Shown in pieces: positions 1 through 10,001 of a stretch of DNA of 64,000 nt. The stretch covers positions 2,354,001 through 2,418,000 of the forward strand of contig NZ_CP118747.1 in the NCBI RefSeq assembly GCF_030996345.1, given 5' to 3'. Source of the DNA: Acidithiobacillus sp. AMEEHan. Lineage in GTDB: Bacteria > Pseudomonadota > Gammaproteobacteria > Acidithiobacillales > Acidithiobacillaceae. Position 1 is the stretch's first letter, and each line of letters opens with the position of its first letter. The position numbers and the translations under genes are program-made. The notes under the pieces are model-generated. The model was not told the DNA's origin. It saw only the letters and a list, made by a program, of their open reading frames with translations, and made no database searches.

Positions 1-1726
1 CGACCCGAGCCTGTAGGCGTTCCTCCATCTTCAAGAGCTTTTCTTTCTCCCCTTCCAGCATCTTCGCTACCGGAATGCCGGTCCAGCGGGCAATGACCTC
101 GGCAATCTCCTCCTCTCGCACTTCCGTGCGTAGCAAGGTCGGAGCCTTGCGTGCGGCCCCCTCCTCCTGCTGCTCCGCCTGTCGCAAACGCGCCTCAAGC
201 TCCGGGATCAGGCCATACTGGATTTGTGCCATGCGGTCGTAATCGGCTGCACGCCGGGCATTTTCGAGTTCCACACGCAGGCGATCAATCTCCTTCTGGA
301 TTTGCGAGGTACCTTCGATGGCGAGCTTCTCGGCCTTCCAGACCTCCTCCAATTCCTGAAATTTACGCTCCAACTCGCTGATTTGCTCTTCCAACACTTC
401 CAGACGCTTGCGGCTGGCCTCATCCTTCTCCTTGGCCAAGGCAACCTTTTCGATGTTGAGCTGGATCAAGCGACGCTCGAGTTCATCTAGAGCTTCCGGT
501 TTGGAGTCAATCTCCATCTTGATCCGCGACGCCGCTTCATCGACCAGGTCGATGGCTTTGTCGGGCAGGTTGCGGTCGCTGATGTAGCGGTGCGAGAGTT
601 GCGCTGCCGCGACCAGGGCGGGATCGGTGATACGGACCCCATGATGCGCCTCGTAGCGCTCCTTCAAGCCGCGCAGGATGGCAATGGTGTCCTCCACCGA
701 GGGTTCGTCCACCAACACACGCTGAAAACGACGCTCCAGGGCCGCGTCTTTTTCGATATACTGGCGGTACTCGTCCAGGGTCGTGGCGCCGATACAGTGC
801 AGCTCGCCACGCGCCAGGGCGGGTTTGAGCATGTTGCCGGCGTCCATAGCACCCTCGGCCTTCCCCGCCCCGACCAGGGTATGGATTTCATCAATAAAAA
901 GAAGGATCTGCCCTTGGCTTTTGGCAAGATCGTTGAGCAAAGCCTTCAAGCGTTCTTCGAACTCACCGCGGAATTTCGCACCGGCAATCAGCGCGCCCAG
1001 ATCCAAACCCAGCAGGCGTTTATTGCGCAAGGATTCCGGCACTTCACCGTTGATGATCCGTTGCGCAAGGCCTTCGACGATAGCGGTCTTGCCGACACCC
1101 GGCTCACCGATCAGTACTGGATTGTTCTTGCTGCGCCGCAACAGAACCTGGATGGTACGGCGAATCTCGTCATCGCGACCGATCACCGGGTCCAGCTTGC
1201 CCTGCGCCGCCCGCTCGGTGTAGTCGATGGTGTATTTCTCCAGGGCTTGGCGTTGTTCCTCGGCATTGGCATCGTTGATCTTTTCGCCGCCATGCAGTGC
1301 CGTGATCGCGGCTTCGAGGTCCTTGCTGGTAGCACCGCTCTCCTTGAGCAGACGACCCGCCTCGCCCTTGTCCTCCATCAGGGCCAGGAGATAATGCTCG
1401 GTAGAGATATACCCATCCCCACGCTTTTGCGCGGTCTTGTCAGCGAGATTGAGGAGGTTGACAAGATCCCGGCCAAACTGCACTTCGCCCGGCTGCCCGC
1501 CTTGCACCTTCGGCAAATTGTTGAGGGCGCGGCCGAGTTCGTTGCGCAGGGCATCGACGCGCACGCCTGCCTTGCTCAGCAGAGGACGGGCAATGCCGCC
1601 ATCCTGGTCGAGGAAGGCAATGAGAAGATGAATAGGTTCTATCTGCTGTTGATCACTGCCCAAAGCGAGGCTTTGTGCCTCCTGCAGGGCCTGTTGAAAC
1701 TTGGTGGTGAGCTTGTCACTGCGCAT
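1..1726 (-). CDS. clpB: ATP-dependent disaggregase ClpB (C-terminus outside window)
   Basis: ClpB is a cytoplasmic hexameric AAA+ chaperone that works with DnaK to pull proteins out of aggregates. The reverse strand gives about 575 codons of the usual ~860, so the second ATPase domain lies beyond base 1. Visible are the N-domain (opening [10 protein letters not shown], typical of ClpB), the first Walker A GEPGVGKT near residue 205, and the coiled-coil middle domain. At the edge is the [19 protein letters not shown] linker that precedes the second ATPase domain. The ATG at 1726 has a GGGAG-like ribosome site just upstream. It is the last gene of the minus-strand operon, 42 bp after the MFS gene. 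The frame is open throughout. The long ORF on the opposite strand (590-1816) is its antisense shadow. Confidence 0.97.
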   Translation of the reverse strand, partial: MRSDKLTTKFQQALQEAQSLALGSDQQQIEPIHLLIAFLDQDGGIARPLLSKAGVRVDALRNELGRALNNLPKVQGGQPGEVQFGRDLVNLLNLADKTAQKRGDGYISTEHYLLALMEDKGEAGRLLKESGATSKDLEAAITALHGGEKINDANAEEQRQALEKYTIDYTERAAQGKLDPVIGRDDEIRRTIQVLLRRSKNNPVLIGEPGVGKTAIVEGLAQRIINGEVPESLRNKRLLGLDLGALIAGAKFRGEFEERLKALLNDLAKSQGQILLFIDEIHTLVGAGKAEGAMDAGNMLKPALARGELHCIGATTLDEYRQYIEKDAALERRFQRVLVDEPSVEDTIAILRGLKERYEAHHGVRITDPALVAAAQLSHRYISDRNLPDKAIDLVDEAASRIKMEIDSKPEALDELERRLIQLNIEKVALAKEKDEASRKRLEVLEEQISELERKFQELEEVWKAEKLAIEGTSQIQKEIDRLRVELENARRAADYDRMAQIQYGLIPELEARLRQAEQQEEGAARKAPTLLRTEVREEEIAEVIARWTGIPVAKMLEGEKEKLLKMEERLQARV

Positions 1727-1768
1727 CTGGCGACTCCCATGTCGGATGATGCTTGGGAGATGGGCGCT

Positions 1769-2938
1769 TCAGACCCACTTTTCAAGAGCGGAATGCGGAC
1801 GAAACATGCCCAGTAACAAGAGGGTCGCCACGGCGGCAAGGACGCCGGCAACGAAAAAGGTGAAGCTACCTCCCCAGTGGGACCAGGCCCAACCCGCTGC
1901 CAATGCGCCCAGCCCCCCGCCCAGGCCGTAGACCAAGCTTGCATACAGGGCCATGCCACGGGGCCGCAGGGCTTGCGGGAAGCGTGCAAAGACCCAGTGG
2001 ATGGCAGCTAGATGAAAAGCAGCATAACTGGCCGCGTGCAGGGTCTGCACAAGGACGATCCAGACGAAGCCTGGCCACACGGCGATCACCATCCACCGCA
2101 GAGCGGTGAGCAAAAAGGCACTGACAAATATGGTCATCGTCCCCCAGCGCTGCAGGATGCGATCGCCAAACCAGAAGAACAGCACCTCGGCAAGGACGGC
2201 GAGGGCCCAGAGCAGACCGACGGTGGTGCTGTCGTAGCCATGGGCCTCCACGTAGATGGAGTAAAAAGCGTAATAGACGCCGTGACTGGCCTGTTCCAGA
2301 ATGCCGGCGGCAAGAAAGAACCACAGGCGGAAATCTCGCAGTTCCGGCAAAAAGGCGGGAAGTGTCGACGACGCAATAGTCTGTGGTTCACTGTCAAAAG
2401 GGAGGAAACGACTGGCCCACCAGGTCAAGAACAAAAAGAGTGCAATGCCGGGCAAGAAGCTACGGAGCCCCCATTGGCTCACCAGGACGCCCATAGCCAA
2501 GGACAGGGCGATGAAACCGATGGACCCCCAGAGACGAATGCGTCCGTAGCGACGCCCCTGCCGCTCCGCCCAAGCCATACTGATGTTGTCCACCAGCGGT
2601 AAAGTGGCCGCCCAAAAGAAAGAAAACAGCAGGGTAATCAGGAGCAGAGCCAGAAAATGGCCGCCCGCCCAGAATAACAGCAAAAAATTTAGGGCCGCAG
2701 CCAGGCCACCGGCTCCGATCAACCATCGCATCGATGCATGGTGCAGGAGCCAGCCCCAGACATTGGGGGCGAGCACCTTGCTGAACTGTACAGCAGCCGT
2801 CAACAGACCAATGGCGAAGGCATCCTGGCCCACACTACGCAACCAGGGTCCCCAGTAAGGCATGAAGGCGCCGAGGGCACAAAAATAGAAAAAATAAAAC
2901 GCAACGAGGGCTTGCCCCTCGTGACGCGCCTTCAGCAT
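1769..2938 (-). CDS. MFS transporter, HcaT/LacY-like (3-phenylpropionate-type) family
   Basis: A 389-residue inner-membrane protein with about 12 hydrophobic segments. It opens [19 protein letters not shown] and carries the loop [17 protein letters not shown] between TM4 and TM5. Both resemble the PPP/HcaT and nucleoside-symporter branch of the major facilitator superfamily, whose members import small organic acids or nucleosides with protons. The substrate cannot be read from sequence. Its start overlaps the aroC stop by 7 bp, so it is translated with aroC and folE2. The context (shikimate and folate enzymes, then clpB) gives no clear substrate hint. Family assignment is firm; function is open. 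Confidence 0.85.
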   Translation of the reverse strand: MLKARHEGQALVAFYFFYFCALGAFMPYWGPWLRSVGQDAFAIGLLTAAVQFSKVLAPNVWGWLLHHASMRWLIGAGGLAAALNFLLLFWAGGHFLALLLITLLFSFFWAATLPLVDNISMAWAERQGRRYGRIRLWGSIGFIALSLAMGVLVSQWGLRSFLPGIALFLFLTWWASRFLPFDSEPQTIASSTLPAFLPELRDFRLWFFLAAGILEQASHGVYYAFYSIYVEAHGYDSTTVGLLWALAVLAEVLFFWFGDRILQRWGTMTIFVSAFLLTALRWMVIAVWPGFVWIVLVQTLHAASYAAFHLAAIHWVFARFPQALRPRGMALYASLVYGLGGGLGALAAGWAWSHWGGSFTFFVAGVLAAVATLLLLGMFRPHSALEKWV

Positions 2939-4029
2939 TGGCCGGGGATAGGCGCTACCGGTGGCGTGACATCCGCGTTTTGCGCGCGATGGCGCAGATA
3001 ATGATCCATCAGGGTGATGGCCAACATCGCCTCGACGATGGGTACGGCACGAATGCCCACGCAGGGATCGTGACGGCCGGTGGTAACGACTTCGATCTCT
3101 TCGCCCTGCAAGTTGATGCTGGGCCTGGGAATGCGGATGCTGGAGGTCGGTTTGATGGCAACCGAGGCCCGCAGATCCTGGCCGCTGGAGATGCCACCGA
3201 GCACTCCACCAGCATGATTGCTGGCAAAACCGGCAGAAGTCAGCGCATCACCATGTGCGCTGCCGTGTTGCTCGACCACGGCGAAGCCATCGCCAATGGC
3301 CACTGCTTTCACCGCATTGATACTCATCAGCGCCTTGGCGACGTCGGCCTCGAGGCGATCGAAGACCGGCTCCCCGAGGCCCACGGGCATGCCCGTAACC
3401 CGCACGTCGACGCGCGCACCGATGGAGTCGCCGGCCTTGCGCAGCGCATCGAGGTATTCTGCCATGCGCTCGGCCGCCTGGGCGTCCGGGCAGAAGAAAG
3501 GATTCTGATCGATTTGTGCGTCGTCGAACTGGACCGCGTGAATGGGGCCCATCTGCGCCAGCCAAGCCCGGATCTGAGTGCCCAGACGCTCGCGCAGGTA
3601 TTTGCGGGCAATGGCACCGGCGGCCACCCGCATGGCGGTCTCGCGCGCGGAAGAACGCCCGCCACCCCGATAGTCCCGCACGCCGAATTTTTGCAGATAG
3701 GTATAGTCGGCATGCCCAGGACGAAAGCTATCTTTGATCTTGCTGTAGTCCTGCGAGCGTTGGTCGGTATTGCGAATCAACAAGCCAATCGGCGTGCCGG
3801 TCGTGACGCCCGCGAAAACACCGGAAAGAATCTCGACCTGATCCGCCTCCTGCCGTTGCGTGGTGTGTCGCGACTGCCCGGGCCGACGGCGATCCAGCTC
3901 GACCTGGATATCGGCTTCCGTGAGCGTTAGCCCGGGGGGGCAGCCATCGACAATAGCGCCAATTGCCGGTCCATGACTTTCGCCAAATGTGCTGACGCGA
4001 AACAGCTCACCGATGCTGCTGCCTGCCAC
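2932..4029 (-). CDS. aroC: Chorismate synthase
   Basis: Catalyses the last shikimate step, EPSP to chorismate, using reduced FMN as a catalytic cofactor in the cytoplasm. The 365-residue length is normal. Family signatures are present: [19 protein letters not shown] near the N-terminus, [15 protein letters not shown], and the central [12 protein letters not shown]. The start is a GTG at 4029, preceded by a GGGGGAGAA ribosome site; the next in-frame ATG would remove the conserved N-terminus. folE2 ends 3 bp upstream and the MFS gene overlaps the 3' end, so the three form a translationally coupled unit. Confidence 0.97.
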   Translation of the reverse strand: MAGSSIGELFRVSTFGESHGPAIGAIVDGCPPGLTLTEADIQVELDRRRPGQSRHTTQRQEADQVEILSGVFAGVTTGTPIGLLIRNTDQRSQDYSKIKDSFRPGHADYTYLQKFGVRDYRGGGRSSARETAMRVAAGAIARKYLRERLGTQIRAWLAQMGPIHAVQFDDAQIDQNPFFCPDAQAAERMAEYLDALRKAGDSIGARVDVRVTGMPVGLGEPVFDRLEADVAKALMSINAVKAVAIGDGFAVVEQHGSAHGDALTSAGFASNHAGGVLGGISSGQDLRASVAIKPTSSIRIPRPSINLQGEEIEVVTTGRHDPCVGIRAVPIVEAMLAITLMDHYLRHRAQNADVTPPVAPIPGQC

Positions 4030-4032
4030 GGA

Positions 4033-4827
4033 TCAGTTCTCCCCCTCGATCAGGGCATAGGCGGAGTGATTGTGGATCGACTCGAAATTCTCCGAGGCGA
4101 CGGAATAACGGCGGATCCTTGCATCGCCCTGCAAACGAAGCGCGACATCGCGCACCATGTCCTCGACGAACTTGGGGTGATCGTAGGCATATTCCGTCAC
4201 ATATTTTTCATCGGGTCGCTTGAGGACGCCATAGAGCTGCGAGGAGGCCTCACTTTCCACCAGATCGATCAGATCCTCGATCCACAAGGGACTCCGTGCC
4301 TCCACCTGCACGCTGACCCTCGAGCGCTGATTGTGCGCACCATATTCGGAGATGCTCTTGGAGCAGGGACAAAGGCTGGTGACCGGCACATGCACCAGGA
4401 GTTGCGAGCGGATCTCGTCGCCTGAGATTTCGCCAGTCCATTCCACTTCATAGTCGAGATAGCTCTCCACTCCGGAGACCGGCGCCTTTTTCCGCACGAA
4501 GTAGGGGAATTGCAGTTCAATGCGGGCACTCTCGGCTTCCAGACGCTCCTGCGTCAGCACGAGTAAGCGATCGAAGCCATCAACCCGCAGGGCTTCCTCT
4601 TGCTCTTGCAAGATCTGAATGAAGCGCGACATGTGGGTGCCTTTCAGATGTGCTGGCAAGGCGACATACATATTGCAATAGGCCGCCACCTGCTGCTGCT
4701 TGCCTGCACGGTCCACGATGCGCAGGGGGTGGCGCACCGCTTTGACACCAACCCTCTGAATGGGAATGGCACGCGGGTCGGCGCGCCCCTGTACATCTTC
4801 CAGCGTTTCTGCAGCGCAATCTCTCAC
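4033..4827 (-). CDS. folE2: GTP cyclohydrolase FolE2 (type IB)
   Basis: Converts GTP to 7,8-dihydroneopterin triphosphate, the first step of folate synthesis and also a precursor for queuosine. FolE2 is the metal-flexible isoenzyme often used when zinc is scarce. The 264-residue product has the family's VGVKAVRHPLRI opening and the central VPVTSLCPCSKSISEYGAHNQRS motif holding the metal-binding cysteine. The C-terminal ENFESIHNHSAYA is also typical. The start is a GTG at 4827, chosen because the conserved VQGRADPRAIPIQRVG block follows directly. No folE1 is visible. queF, a later enzyme of the queuosine branch, lies 9 kb away. It sits 42 bp after dxs and 3 bp before aroC. Confidence 0.95.
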   Translation of the reverse strand: MRDCAAETLEDVQGRADPRAIPIQRVGVKAVRHPLRIVDRAGKQQQVAAYCNMYVALPAHLKGTHMSRFIQILQEQEEALRVDGFDRLLVLTQERLEAESARIELQFPYFVRKKAPVSGVESYLDYEVEWTGEISGDEIRSQLLVHVPVTSLCPCSKSISEYGAHNQRSRVSVQVEARSPLWIEDLIDLVESEASSQLYGVLKRPDEKYVTEYAYDHPKFVEDMVRDVALRLQGDARIRRYSVASENFESIHNHSAYALIEGEN

Positions 4828-4869
4828 TACATTGAACCTCGTCGAATGCTTGACTGATTTGGTCAGATA

Positions 4870-6738
4870 TTACGCGCCACAGCCAGTGCCAGCAAGGCGG
4901 GCAAGCAGTTCCTCACCGGCGCGACGAATTCCATCGGCGTCCAGACCCAGTTCCGCAAGCCATAGCGACGCCTCACCGTGTTCGATGAACTGATCGGGCA
5001 AGCCGAGAATCTTGACTAGCGGCCGCTGCCCTTGGTCGAGCAGGTATTCGGCCACGGCACTGCCGGCACCACCCATCCGCACCCCCTCCTCTACCGTGAG
5101 AAAGGCTTCATGCTTGACGGATAAATGATCGAGCAGGGCATGGTCCAGCGGTTTGACGAAGCGCATATTGACCACCGTGGCATCGAGCTCTTGTCCTGCT
5201 TGCATAGCAGCTTCGGCGCGGGTGCCAAAGGCAAGAATGGCCAAGCGTTTCCCCGCGCGCAGGATTTCGCCCTTGCCGATGGGGATCTGACGCTGCAAGT
5301 CTGCAGCGTCGATCACTCCCGTTGCGGCGCCGCGCGGATAGCGGACAATGGCGGGGCCGGGATAGGCATAGCCGGTGTTGAGCATATCGCGCATTTCCTG
5401 CGCGTCTTTGGGGGCCATAATGACCAGGTTGGGGATACAACGCGCGTAGGCCAGATCGAAAGCGCCCTGATGCGTCGCACCATCGGCGCCGACCAGACCA
5501 GCACGGTCCACGGCAAAGAGGACAGGCAAATTTTGAATTGCCACATCATGCAATAGCTGATCGTAGGCGCGTTGCAGAAAGGTCGAATAGATGGCCACGA
5601 CCGGATGGAAGCCCTCACAGGCCAGACCGCCGGCAAAGGTCACCGCATGCTGCTCGGCTATGCCCACATCGAAGTAGCGCTCGGGATAGAGCTGTTCGTA
5701 GCGCACCAGACCGGAACCCTCGCGCATGGCGGGGGTTATCGCAACCAGCTTGCTTTCCTTGGCTGCCTTATCGCAGAGCCAGTCACCGAAAATCTTCGTG
5801 TAACTGACCGCCGACGATTTGCGCATGGCACCGCTGTCTCGGTCAAATGGCGTGACGCCATGGTAAGCGCAAGGATCCTTCTCCGCCGGCGCGTAGCCCT
5901 TGCCTTTTTTGGTGATGACGTGCAACAGACGCGGACCACGGATCTTGCGCAGATTTTCGAGGGTCGGAATCAACGTATCGAGATCGTGACCATCGATGGG
6001 TCCGTAATAGTTGAAGCCCATCTCCTCGAAAAGGAGGCCCGGGGAGACCAGACCTTTGACACCTTCTTCCGCCTTTTTTGCCAGCTCGCGCAACGGCGGC
6101 ACCAGACTCAGGGCCTGACCGGCACCCTCGCGCACCGTGTTGTATAGAGGATTGGAAAGGAGCCGGGTGAGGTATTGGGATACCGCTCCCACATTGGGTG
6201 AAATGGACATCTCATTGTCGTTGAGCACGACCAGCAGATCGGCATCGAGAACGCCGCCGTTGTTCAACGCTTCATAGGCGAGGCCGGCGGTCATGGCGCC
6301 ATCGCCGATGATCGCCACCACCTGTCGGTGCGTATTGTCGAGCGCAGAGGCCACTGCCATGCCTAAGCCCGCACTGATCGACGTGCTGGAATGGCCAGCG
6401 CCAAAAGCGTCATGCGGACTTTCCTCGCGTTTGAGAAAGCCGGAGAGTCCATCCTTTTGACGCAGGGTGGGGAATCGTGCGCCACGCCCGGTCAGTACCT
6501 TATGAGGATAGGCCTGATGACCAACATCCCAGATCAAGCGATCCTCCGGCGTCTGGAAAACGGCGTGCAGGGCAACCGCCAGCTCCACCGTACCCAGGCC
6601 GGAGGAAAGATGCCCCCCGGTCTGACTGAGGGTTTCGATGAGAAACTGGCGCAGATGCTTGGCGACCTGCTTGAGTTCAGTGCGGGACATCCCCCGCAAG
6701 GTGTCTGGATCGGGAATTTTTTGCAGTAGAGGGTTCAT
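4870..6738 (-). CDS. dxs: 1-deoxy-D-xylulose-5-phosphate synthase
   Basis: Thiamine-diphosphate enzyme that condenses pyruvate and glyceraldehyde-3-phosphate, the entry step of the MEP isoprenoid pathway. The length of 622 residues is standard. Visible are the N-terminal [13 protein letters not shown], the ThDP/Mg motif [16 protein letters not shown] near residue 150, and the transketolase central block [15 protein letters not shown]. The C-terminal transketolase domain also aligns. The ATG overlaps the ispA stop by 4 bp (ATGA), so dxs and ispA are coupled, as in many proteobacteria. Their products feed the same pathway. Confidence 0.98.
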   Translation of the reverse strand: MNPLLQKIPDPDTLRGMSRTELKQVAKHLRQFLIETLSQTGGHLSSGLGTVELAVALHAVFQTPEDRLIWDVGHQAYPHKVLTGRGARFPTLRQKDGLSGFLKREESPHDAFGAGHSSTSISAGLGMAVASALDNTHRQVVAIIGDGAMTAGLAYEALNNGGVLDADLLVVLNDNEMSISPNVGAVSQYLTRLLSNPLYNTVREGAGQALSLVPPLRELAKKAEEGVKGLVSPGLLFEEMGFNYYGPIDGHDLDTLIPTLENLRKIRGPRLLHVITKKGKGYAPAEKDPCAYHGVTPFDRDSGAMRKSSAVSYTKIFGDWLCDKAAKESKLVAITPAMREGSGLVRYEQLYPERYFDVGIAEQHAVTFAGGLACEGFHPVVAIYSTFLQRAYDQLLHDVAIQNLPVLFAVDRAGLVGADGATHQGAFDLAYARCIPNLVIMAPKDAQEMRDMLNTGYAYPGPAIVRYPRGAATGVIDAADLQRQIPIGKGEILRAGKRLAILAFGTRAEAAMQAGQELDATVVNMRFVKPLDHALLDHLSVKHEAFLTVEEGVRMGGAGSAVAEYLLDQGQRPLVKILGLPDQFIEHGEASLWLAELGLDADGIRRAGEELLARLAGTGCGA

Positions 6739-7640
6739 CGATTCCGCTCGACAATCAGGCGGGCCAAGGCACGCAAATGATCGGCCTCTTTGCCCCAGGT
6801 CTCCAGCGCGCCGAGGGCCTCGTCGAGCAGGCTACGCGCATAGTCCTGCGCCTGTTTGAGACCCAGCAAGGAGACAAATCCCGGCTTCTGCCGTTCACGA
6901 TCTGCCCCTTGCTTTGCCTTGCCCGTCTGCTCGATGTCGCCGATTTCGTCGAGGATGTCGTCCTGCACCTGAAAGGCGAGGCCCACCCGGTCGGCATAGC
7001 GAATCAGTGCCGATCCTTGGCGAGAGTCTTCTGTGACGCCACCGGCGGCCAGTCCGAGCTGAATGGCACAGCGGATCAACATGCCGGTTTTGAGCAGATG
7101 CATCTGTTCGAGCGCCGGTTGCGCCAACTGATGGCCCACCGCCGCCAGATCTACCGCCTGCCCACCCACCATACCGTGGGAGCCCGCTGCTTGCGCAAGG
7201 GTTGCGACCATACGAAGCTGTTGCCCGGGACTGATCCCGAAAGGTTCGGATAGCACCCGAAAGGCGTGGGTGAGCAGGGCATCGCCCACCAGAATCGCGG
7301 TCGCCTCGTCGTACGCCTTGTGGCAGGTCGGACGCCCGCGGCGCAGATCGTCATTGTCCATGGCTGGAAGATCGTCATGCACCAAAGAATAGGCATGGAT
7401 CATTTCCAGCGCCGCCGCTGGCCGGTCGAGCAAGGATTCATGCACTCCGAGCGCCGTCCCGGTGGCATAGACCAATAACGGGCGCACCCGCTTCCCACCG
7501 CCAAGCGTGCTGTACCGCATCGCCTCATGCAGGCGTGCAGGAAAGGCATTGTCCGGGGGAAGAAAGCTCTCCAGCTTCTGTTCGCTGCGCGCTACGATCC
7601 GCTCGCGGAAGGCCGCAAAAGATTCGGTGCGATCTTTCAT
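6735..7640 (-). CDS. ispA: Farnesyl diphosphate synthase (short-chain polyprenyl synthetase)
   Basis: Makes geranyl and farnesyl diphosphate from IPP and DMAPP for quinone, hopanoid and undecaprenyl synthesis. At 301 residues it matches IspA. The first aspartate-rich motif is [14 protein letters not shown] near residue 93, followed by the lid [22 protein letters not shown]. The second motif is DDILDEIGD near residue 225. It starts with ATG at 7640, 6 bp after xseB, and overlaps dxs by 4 bp. The xseB-ispA-dxs order is conserved in gammaproteobacteria. Exact chain length was not tested. Confidence 0.96.
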   Translation of the reverse strand: MKDRTESFAAFRERIVARSEQKLESFLPPDNAFPARLHEAMRYSTLGGGKRVRPLLVYATGTALGVHESLLDRPAAALEMIHAYSLVHDDLPAMDNDDLRRGRPTCHKAYDEATAILVGDALLTHAFRVLSEPFGISPGQQLRMVATLAQAAGSHGMVGGQAVDLAAVGHQLAQPALEQMHLLKTGMLIRCAIQLGLAAGGVTEDSRQGSALIRYADRVGLAFQVQDDILDEIGDIEQTGKAKQGADRERQKPGFVSLLGLKQAQDYARSLLDEALGALETWGKEADHLRALARLIVERNR

Positions 7641-7646
7641 CTATAG

Positions 7647-7910
7647 TCAATCCTCTTCGGCATCGCTGGCCATGGGAGTCACCTCACCACCAAGGAGGAT
7701 TTCCACCTTCTGGCGCGCCTCGCGTAGTTGCTTTTCTGCCCGCTGGGCCAAATCCATGCCCTGTTGGAACAAACTGACAGAGTCTTCCAGACCCAACTGC
7801 CCGCTTTCCATTTTTTCGACAATCTTCTCCAAGGAGTTCAGGGTGTCGGAAAATACTTCCTGCGGGGTTTGCTTTTCTGCCGGCTGAGGGGAAACGTTGG
7901 CTTCGGTCAT
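7647..7910 (-). CDS. xseB: Exodeoxyribonuclease VII small subunit
   Basis: Small coiled-coil subunit that assembles with XseA into the ssDNA-specific exonuclease VII. The 87-residue product has the family core FSDTLNSLEKIVEKMESGQLGLEDSVSLFQQGM followed by a basic helix ending in KVEILL (given here in overlapping parts: FSDTLNSLEKIVEKME and LEDSVSLFQQGM). It is the first gene of the xseB-ispA-dxs operon, and its promoter must lie in the 126-bp gap shared with the divergent exporter gene. xseA is not in the window. Confidence 0.94.
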   Translation of the reverse strand: MTEANVSPQPAEKQTPQEVFSDTLNSLEKIVEKMESGQLGLEDSVSLFQQGMDLAQRAEKQLREARQKVEILLGGEVTPMASDAEED

Positions 7911-8036
7911 GGCCGCAATTAAACACTACCCTCTAGCCTTGGGGCAAGCCGTTGCGGGGTTCAGCAAGCGAATACCTACTAGACGGTATGCTTTCCGCCT
8001 CGTAGACTACGCCTTTCCTTTTTCACTGGGGTCAGC

Positions 8037-9251
8037 ATGTCCAGCATCATCCGCCAGGAAACTGCGGTTCGGCGGCAACCGCAGGGGGCCACGCGCTTCG
8101 ACATCCTGGGCGCCATCAGTGTCTCTCATTTTCTCAATGACAGTATTCAATCGCTGATGTTGGCCGTGTATCCTCTGTTTCGCAGCAATTTTCATCTTAG
8201 TTTCGCGCAGATCGGGCTAATCACCCTGGCCTATCAGTTAACGGCCTCGATCATTCAGCCCCTGGTGGGGCGGTACACCGATCGCCACCCCTTGCCGTGG
8301 TCCTTGCCCTTGGGGATGGTCTCCACCTTTGCCGGGCTATTACTGTTGTCCATCGCCGCGAATTACTTGGTCCTGCTTCTTGCTGCGGCCTTGGTGGGCC
8401 TAGGTTCCTCGGTATTTCATCCGGAGTCCTCGCGGGTAGCGCGCATGGCCTCGGGCGGGCGCTTCGGCCTTGCGCAGTCGATCTTTCAGGTAGGCGGCAA
8501 TGTGGGTACTGCCGTGGGTCCGTTGCTCGCAGCCTTCCTCGTCATGCCCAACGGGCAACAGAGCCTGTCGTGGTTTTCCCTATTTGCCTTGGCCGCCATC
8601 GTCATCCTGAGCTTCGTCGGACGTTGGTATCAGCATCAACACCGTCAGCCGAAGAAAACGCAGCAAACCGAGGGAGTGGCCTTGCCCAAGGCGCTGCTGC
8701 GACGGAGCATGGTCATCCTGGTAACCTTGATGTTTTCCAAATTCATCTATCTAACCAGCATCAGCAGCTACCTGATCTTCTATCTGATGCATCGCTTTGC
8801 CATTCCCGTGCGCGAGGCGCAGTTGCATCTTTTCATTTTCTTGGCGGCGGTGGCGGCAGGCACCCTGCTCGGTGGCCCGATTGGCGATCGCATTGGCCGC
8901 AAGCGAGTAATCTGGGTTTCACTGCTGGGCATTGCCCCCTTCACCCTCGCTCTACCGTACGTGGGCCTGACGCTGAGTGCCCTGCTGACGGTGGTGATTG
9001 GCTTCTTGCTTGCCTCTGCCTTTCCGGCCATCGTCGTTTATGCCCAAGAGCTGGTGCCGGGTAAGGTGGGGACGATCTCTGGTCTATTCTTCGGTCTGGC
9101 TTTCGGCCTGGGTGGCATTGGCGCGGCAGTCCTTGGGCAGCTGGCCGATCTCTGGGGCATCGATGCGGTCTATCAGATCTGCTCGTTCCTGCCCTTACTG
9201 GGAGTTCTAGCCGCTTTCCTGCCGCACCGTCCGCAGGAGCAAACGGTCTAG
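8037..9251 (+). CDS. fsr: MFS exporter, fosmidomycin-resistance (Fsr) type
   Basis: Twelve-segment MFS protein of 404 residues. The Fsr-type blocks are DILGAISVSHFLNDSIQSL at the N-terminus, then QPLVGRYTDR, GLGSSVFHPESSRVARMASGGR and FQVGGNVGTAVGPLLAA. Fsr of E. coli exports fosmidomycin, an inhibitor of DXR in the MEP pathway. The natural substrate is unknown. Here the gene is divergent from xseB-ispA-dxs, so an exporter linked to isoprenoid-pathway inhibitors sits next to MEP genes. The upstream gap holds an ATACC-N8-GGTAT inverted repeat near 7974-7991 that could be an operator. Family is firm; substrate is inferred. Confidence 0.88.
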   Translation: MSSIIRQETAVRRQPQGATRFDILGAISVSHFLNDSIQSLMLAVYPLFRSNFHLSFAQIGLITLAYQLTASIIQPLVGRYTDRHPLPWSLPLGMVSTFAGLLLLSIAANYLVLLLAAALVGLGSSVFHPESSRVARMASGGRFGLAQSIFQVGGNVGTAVGPLLAAFLVMPNGQQSLSWFSLFALAAIVILSFVGRWYQHQHRQPKKTQQTEGVALPKALLRRSMVILVTLMFSKFIYLTSISSYLIFYLMHRFAIPVREAQLHLFIFLAAVAAGTLLGGPIGDRIGRKRVIWVSLLGIAPFTLALPYVGLTLSALLTVVIGFLLASAFPAIVVYAQELVPGKVGTISGLFFGLAFGLGGIGAAVLGQLADLWGIDAVYQICSFLPLLGVLAAFLPHRPQEQTV

Positions 9252-9311
9252 GTTTGCGGGTAATCCCTGATATACTGCGCCGGGCTTTTACAATTAACGT
9301 GAGGAACCCCC

Positions 9312-10001
9312 TTGGCCCTGGCCATTTTTGATCTCGACAACACCCTGCTCGCTGGGGACTCCGATCACGCCTGGCTGGAATTTTTGAGCACCCTGGGCAT
9401 CGTCGATGGCGAGGAATTGCGGCGAGCGAACGATCGTTATTATCGCGATTACATGAATGGTGAGCTCGACATGGGCGATTTCCTGCGCTTCGTGCTGGCA
9501 CCCATGGCCGCGCATCCACGGCGCCAGCTCGATGCCTGGCATTGCCAGTACATGCAGGAGCGGGTTTTGCCCATGATTACGGATGCCTCCCGAGCATTGG
9601 TGCGCAAACATGCGGACGCTGGCGATACCCTGTTGATCATCACCGCGACGAATCGCTTCGTGACCGCGCCCATTGCGGTAGAGCTGGGGGTACCGACCTT
9701 GCTGGCGACTGAGGCGGAATGCGACGAGTACGGCGAGTTTACGGGACGCAGTTACGGCATTCCTTGTTTTCAGGAGGGCAAAGTGGAGCGTCTGCGCCAA
9801 TGGCTGGGCGCCCAGGGCTTACCTTGGGAAAACAGTCTGTCCACAGCGTATTTTTACAGCGACTCCCACAATGATCTGCCGCTACTCGAGTTGGTGGGAA
9901 ACCCCGTCGCTGTCGATCCGGACAAGATCCTGTTGGCCACTGCCCAAGAGCGAGGCTGGCCGATCCTCAGCCTGCACGGATCCTGTCATCCGCTGACGTA
10001 G
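9312..10001 (+). CDS. HAD-superfamily hydrolase, subfamily IB (SerB-like)
   Basis: Predicted cytoplasmic phosphatase of 229 residues. Motif I is FDLDNTLLAGDSD (nucleophile Asp plus the acid-base Asp). Motif II is LLIITATNRF. The C-terminal motif SDSHNDLPLLE carries the Mg-binding acids. This is the IB group that includes phosphoserine phosphatase and small-molecule phosphatases of the YfhB/CicA type. The start is a TTG at 9312 with AGGA six bases upstream; the next ATG would remove motif I. The 3' end overlaps the convergent smc gene by 35 bp. The substrate is not predictable. Confidence 0.87.
   Translation: MALAIFDLDNTLLAGDSDHAWLEFLSTLGIVDGEELRRANDRYYRDYMNGELDMGDFLRFVLAPMAAHPRRQLDAWHCQYMQERVLPMITDASRALVRKHADAGDTLLIITATNRFVTAPIAVELGVPTLLATEAECDEYGEFTGRSYGIPCFQEGKVERLRQWLGAQGLPWENSLSTAYFYSDSHNDLPLLELVGNPVAVDPDKILLATAQERGWPILSLHGSCHPLT

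Noticed and set aside
590-1816. 408-codon open frame on the plus strand
   Set aside because: It lies antisense to clpB, whose motifs (GEPGVGKT and others) are clear on the minus strand; its translation resembles no protein family.
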